From contig JBAIZL010000006.1 in assembly GCA_036971475.1 (NCBI GenBank), positions 4,849,001-4,913,000 on the forward strand: a DNA stretch of 64,000 nucleotides, in the 5' to 3' direction. Made by a program: the position numbers and the translations under genes. Under the pieces are notes generated by a model. The model saw nothing but the letters and a program-made list of their open reading frames with translations. It did no database searches and was not told the DNA's origin. This stretch comes from Prosapia bicincta (lineage: Eukaryota; Arthropoda; Insecta; Hemiptera; Cercopidae). Position 1 is the stretch's first letter, and each line of letters opens with the position of its first letter. Shown here one piece after another: positions 61,160 to 64,000 of the stretch.

Positions 61160-62690
61160 TTGTTGATTCCATCTTCACGTGAGCTACTAGTAATCACTAA
61201 ACACTTTTAAATGTTTTAAAAACTTGCCTATAGTAGCACTTACTTTGTTTGTTGAGGACGGCCGTTTCAGGAGATGTGTCCCTTTGTCAACTCAGACCGT
61301 AACTGATCTCAAGGTTTACGTAGGTTATGGTGGGGTGGGATATTTTGGTGATGTGGGTGTATTTTGTGTGTATTAGGAGTTATATGTCAAAAAGTGCTTG
61401 TGAGTTGTAATGTAATTGTGTATTGAGTATGTGTGTAGGGTGTAGTTTGAAGTGCCTGTATATATCGTATTGTTCGGTTGTGTAGCGTTGGTTATTTCTG
61501 TGTTGTTTATGAAGATTTGTAGGTTAGATGTTATGTCTATGTAGTCATGTTTTGTGGAGTTGAGATGATCGGCGAAGTTTGATTGGTAGTTATTGTTTTT
61601 TAGTGCTTTTATATGTTCTTGGTAACGTGTGTAGAATGACCTCCCTGTCTGGCCTATGTAAAAACTGGGGCATGAACTGCAAGTTAGTTTGTAAACTCCA
61701 GTGGTGTTGTAAATGTTGTTGATTTTGTTGTTGAGTTTAAATTGTTTGTTGAGAGTGTTGTGTGTGGAGTAAGCTATTTTGTAGTTGTATTTTTATAATG
61801 TGCTGGTTAGATTGTGGGTTTTGGATGATCTGTATGGTATTGATAAGTATTTTATGGGATTGTCATCTTGTGTGTTTGTATTTGGGTTATTATGTTTACT
61901 TTTTAGGCGGCTGTATAATTTGTCAATCATTGTTGGGTTGTATCCGTTCGTTTGTGCTATATATTTTATGGTGTTTAACTCCTGGTAGTTTTTATCTTTG
62001 TCTAGCGGTGTTTTAAGCAGGCGATATATCATGGTGTTCTAAGCAGCTAGTTTATGTTGGTGTGGGTGGTTTGAGGAACTGTGTATGGTCGTATTAGTAC
62101 TGGTGGGTTTTCGGTATATGTTGAATTTATGTGTTTGTTTGTCTGTTCGTTTTATTGTGAGGTCTAAGAAGTTGAGGGAGTTTAGTTGTTCTGTTTCGAT
62201 GGTGTATGTTAGTTTAGGGTGTATGGAATTTAGGTGTTTTAGAAATATGTGTGCTCTGTGTGTGTTGCCTTTATATAATGTTATGATGTCGTCAACGTAT
62301 CTGTACCAGTAAATTATGTTATCTGAGTATTTATTGTTGTGTAAAATGTGGTTTTGTTCAATATAGTGTATGAATATTTCTGCTAAGATGCTAGCTATGG
62401 GGGAGCCCATCGGTAGTCCATCTTTTTGGTTGTAGAATGTATTATTGTAGGTGAAGTAATTTTGAGATGTGATTAATCTTGTGAGGTGGATGATTTCGTC
62501 AATGTGTGTATGTGGTGTATTTGTGTCTATTAGCATGTTTTTGAGATGTCGATGGTTTCTGGAATGGGGATGTTTGTATATAGATTTGATATATCAAAAG
62601 GGACTAAGGTGGAATTGTGTGAGATATTTACGTTTTTTATTTTAAAAAGGAACTGGAAAAAATACTGATGATGACTACTGAAGATTTATT
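61160..62690 (-). pseudogene. PLE family 1, longest copy: RT, linker and GIY-YIG
   Basis: Reading on the minus strand: motif A PFDISNLYTNIPIPE near 62610-62565, a frameshift, then motif B (LPMGSPIASILAEIFIHYIE) and motif C (YWYRYVDDIITLYKGN) in the frame 62536-62039, and LNFLDLTIKRT with YRKPTSTNTTIH. An in-frame TAG at 62041-62039 and TAA at 61795-61793 interrupt an otherwise continuous frame that goes on to GVYKLTCSSCPSFYIGQTGR and the end of the nuclease near 61380. The 3' tail carries the hammerhead-like motif and ends near 61160. The 5' end is truncated within RT. Few lesions: a comparatively young insertion. Confidence 0.92.
61252..61295 (-). ncRNA. Hammerhead-like motif, family 1
   Basis: Minus strand: CUGAG (61295-61291), UUGACAAA, stem II region, GAAA (61268-61265), perfect palindrome CGGCCG, UC, then CUCAA, four of five pairs with stem I. 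It lies 3' of the GIY-YIG ORF in a coding PLE copy, which fixes its position within the element. Confidence 0.5.
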
Positions 62691-62813
62691 TCCCTTAAAA
62701 TGTTAATACAATCACAATGTTTTATTTTATGGCAAGATACGAACACCTCCATTGTTTTTTTTTTTTTTTGTGGCTACACCATTAGGTTTTTATTTTAATA
62801 TTTTCCTTGATAG

Positions 62814-62979
62814 TTTGACTATTCTAATTGAAGTTGAAGTTCAACATGAAAAAGCAGTAAGACATTTTTCTAAAACCTCTAACCAAGGTCTGATTAGGGT
62901 CCATTCTAAAACGGTTTATGACCTTTCTTTCTTCAATCCCATTTACCGAAGTTCAGCCATAACTCTAGTTATTTCTAAG
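62814..62979 (+). CDS. Exon-like open segment, unrecognised
   Basis: It follows a T-rich tract ending CTTGATAG and stops at AAG/GTATAA. It reads LTILIEVEVQHEKAVRHFSK, GLIRVHSK and YDLSFFNPIYRSSAITLVIS. It is not the next oxidase block expected after RTYK (MPRAQNAHA). The composition is protein-like, unlike the surrounding TE debris. It could be an exon of another gene, or TE-derived. Confidence 0.3.
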
Positions 62980-63339
62980 GTATAATTAAATTCTAAGTTA
63001 TACTTTGTTAAGTATTAAATCATTCAAATTGTAATAGTTTTTAGTTTTCTGTTAGTTCCTTGTTAGGTTAACCAATATTTTTTTATGATCTGTATTTTAA
63101 AAAAACTTTTTTCTAAGTAAATAGCTCTAAACAGTCTTAAGTTTAACATTGAACAATTACTTTTCATGTAGTTAGCTTCAACAATATTGTAAATAATCCA
63201 CCTTCACATGTAATTAGCATAATGAATTCATAGGTTTTAAATATTGTATCAATTCTAACTATGTAATTAGCTTTAAGATAGATTTAAGAACACTGTTTTT
63301 GTCAGGTTAAAATAAATACGCATTAATTACACTTGTTTT

Positions 63340-63630
63340 TATTATCTTGTCAAAAAAAACCCACTACTTACTGATTTATTCAGCAGACGTGTTTCACGCT
63401 AAGTCAGCACATTTTTCAATGCTGTGAATTACTGACAAGACTGTTTGTCAGGTTTGTTGTGTTGTATTTTACACACCACAGAACAAAAATACACCACAGA
63501 CTCACATCAACACAACACACCTGAGCAACAGTCTTGTCAGTAATTCACAGCATTGAAAAATGTGCTACCTAGCGCAAAACGAGCCTGCTGAATAAATCAG
63601 TGTGTAGTGGTTTTTTTGCCAAGATAATAC
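63340..63630. mobile_element. PLE family-3 foldback
   Basis: Inverted arms: CCACTACTTACTGATTTATT mirrors AATAAATCAGTGTGTAGTGG, and GAATTACTGACAAGACTG mirrors CAGTCTTGTCAGTAATTC. The centre (about 63450-63525) is a further imperfect inverted stretch (GGTTTGTTGTGTTG / CAACACAACACACC). Motifs: minus 63381-63424 (good), plus 63548-63590 (GAAA lost). Confidence 0.9.
63381..63424 (-). ncRNA. Hammerhead-like motif, family 3 (best copy)
   Basis: Minus strand: stem I CAGCA/UGCUG (perfect), core UUGAAAAAU, stem II GUGCU/AGCGU with wobble pairs, GAAA, CACG, UC. It keeps the shared architecture; the core has A in place of the C found in other copies. Confidence 0.48.
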
Positions 63631-63639
63631 AAACAAGTG

Positions 63640-64000
63640 AAATTTCTAGATGTACAACACAAAAATTGCAAGTTTTAAATACACATTAAGATTTTACAAA
63701 TTTACAAAATAAATTAATGTTCGGATAGTCATTAACTAATGTAAAAGTGATTAAATACACATTATTACACTCTCTATGTAGCACTACATTCACACACACA
63801 TGTGGTGAAAAATAACAGGAAAAAATAGAGAGTCAGCCAGTGTCCCCTCTCCATGATAAAAAGTAAATGTTGTCCTCCAGAATAACACCTTTGTCTACTA
63901 TCCTAGCCAAATATCATCCTTTCTAATATCAGAAATCCATCCCATAATCCGGCCCCAAACCAAAAACCCTGTTCCCATATTCCTACTCGCAGCTAGTGCC
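63640..64000. other. Family-4 end fragment, then unrecognised DNA
   Basis: GTTCGGATAGTCATTAACTA followed by GTAAAAGTGATTAAAT (63720-63760) is a family-4 outer end. Nothing recognised beyond. Confidence 0.5.

Noticed and set aside
62814..62979. Next exon of the aldehyde oxidase-like gene
   Set aside because: After RTYK the family continues with MPRAQNAHAYVNAGF-like sequence; this segment does not match and its phase is not compatible with the phase-0 end at 54283.

Overview
The window is AT-rich eukaryotic nuclear DNA, probably from an arthropod. Short exons with GT/AG boundaries sit in kilobase-scale introns, satellites and microsatellites are abundant, and more than half the sequence is degraded transposable elements. 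No bacterial-style gene organisation is present. A chelicerate or other large-genome arthropod would fit, but that is inference.

The only host gene I recognise is an aldehyde oxidase / xanthine dehydrogenase family gene on the + strand. Seven exons between 28643 and 54283 encode both N-terminal [2Fe-2S] domains and much of the FAD domain. The molybdenum domain is absent, so it lies beyond the window or is lost. The locus carries an in-frame stop (38956-38958), a frameshift (near 42710) and a missing splice donor (33231), so this copy is probably a pseudogene. Parts of a second, unrecognised spliced gene lie at 47-2466 and contain a one-base frameshift.

Layout: 0-4.2 kb, unrecognised gene fragments with GA/CT/TA microsatellites. 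4.4-9.46 kb, a ~129-bp satellite with higher-order structure. 9.46-12.23 kb, an unrelated ~62-bp satellite carrying a MITE and ending at a foldback element with an 85-bp array. 13-22 kb, a Tigger-like remnant, a Penelope-like element (PLE) and a long minus-strand non-LTR retrotransposon. 23.9-28.4 kb, a nest of PLE pieces and foldbacks. 28.6-54.3 kb, the oxidase gene, its introns filled by PLEs, a 1.64-kb tandem duplication, a piggyBac relic, a DD41D mariner relic and a 3-kb train of palindromic PLE units separated by (TA)n. 55-64 kb, a pogo-like relic, a GIY-YIG element with perfect terminal inverted repeats, and another PLE.

The most interesting signal is a small RNA-like motif at the ends of the PLE and foldback families. 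One family (27.5-27.9 kb) carries a canonical hammerhead ribozyme core (CUGAUGA, stem II, GAAA, UC). Three others keep the same architecture: a 5-bp stem I, a stem II, GAAA, a self-complementary stem III of the dimeric-hammerhead kind, and UC just before the stem I partner strand. In them the usual CUGANGA core is replaced by U(U/C)GA(A)CAAU, in which the C3-G8 tertiary pair appears as U3-A8. All of this was found by reading; no covariance search, folding or cleavage test was run.
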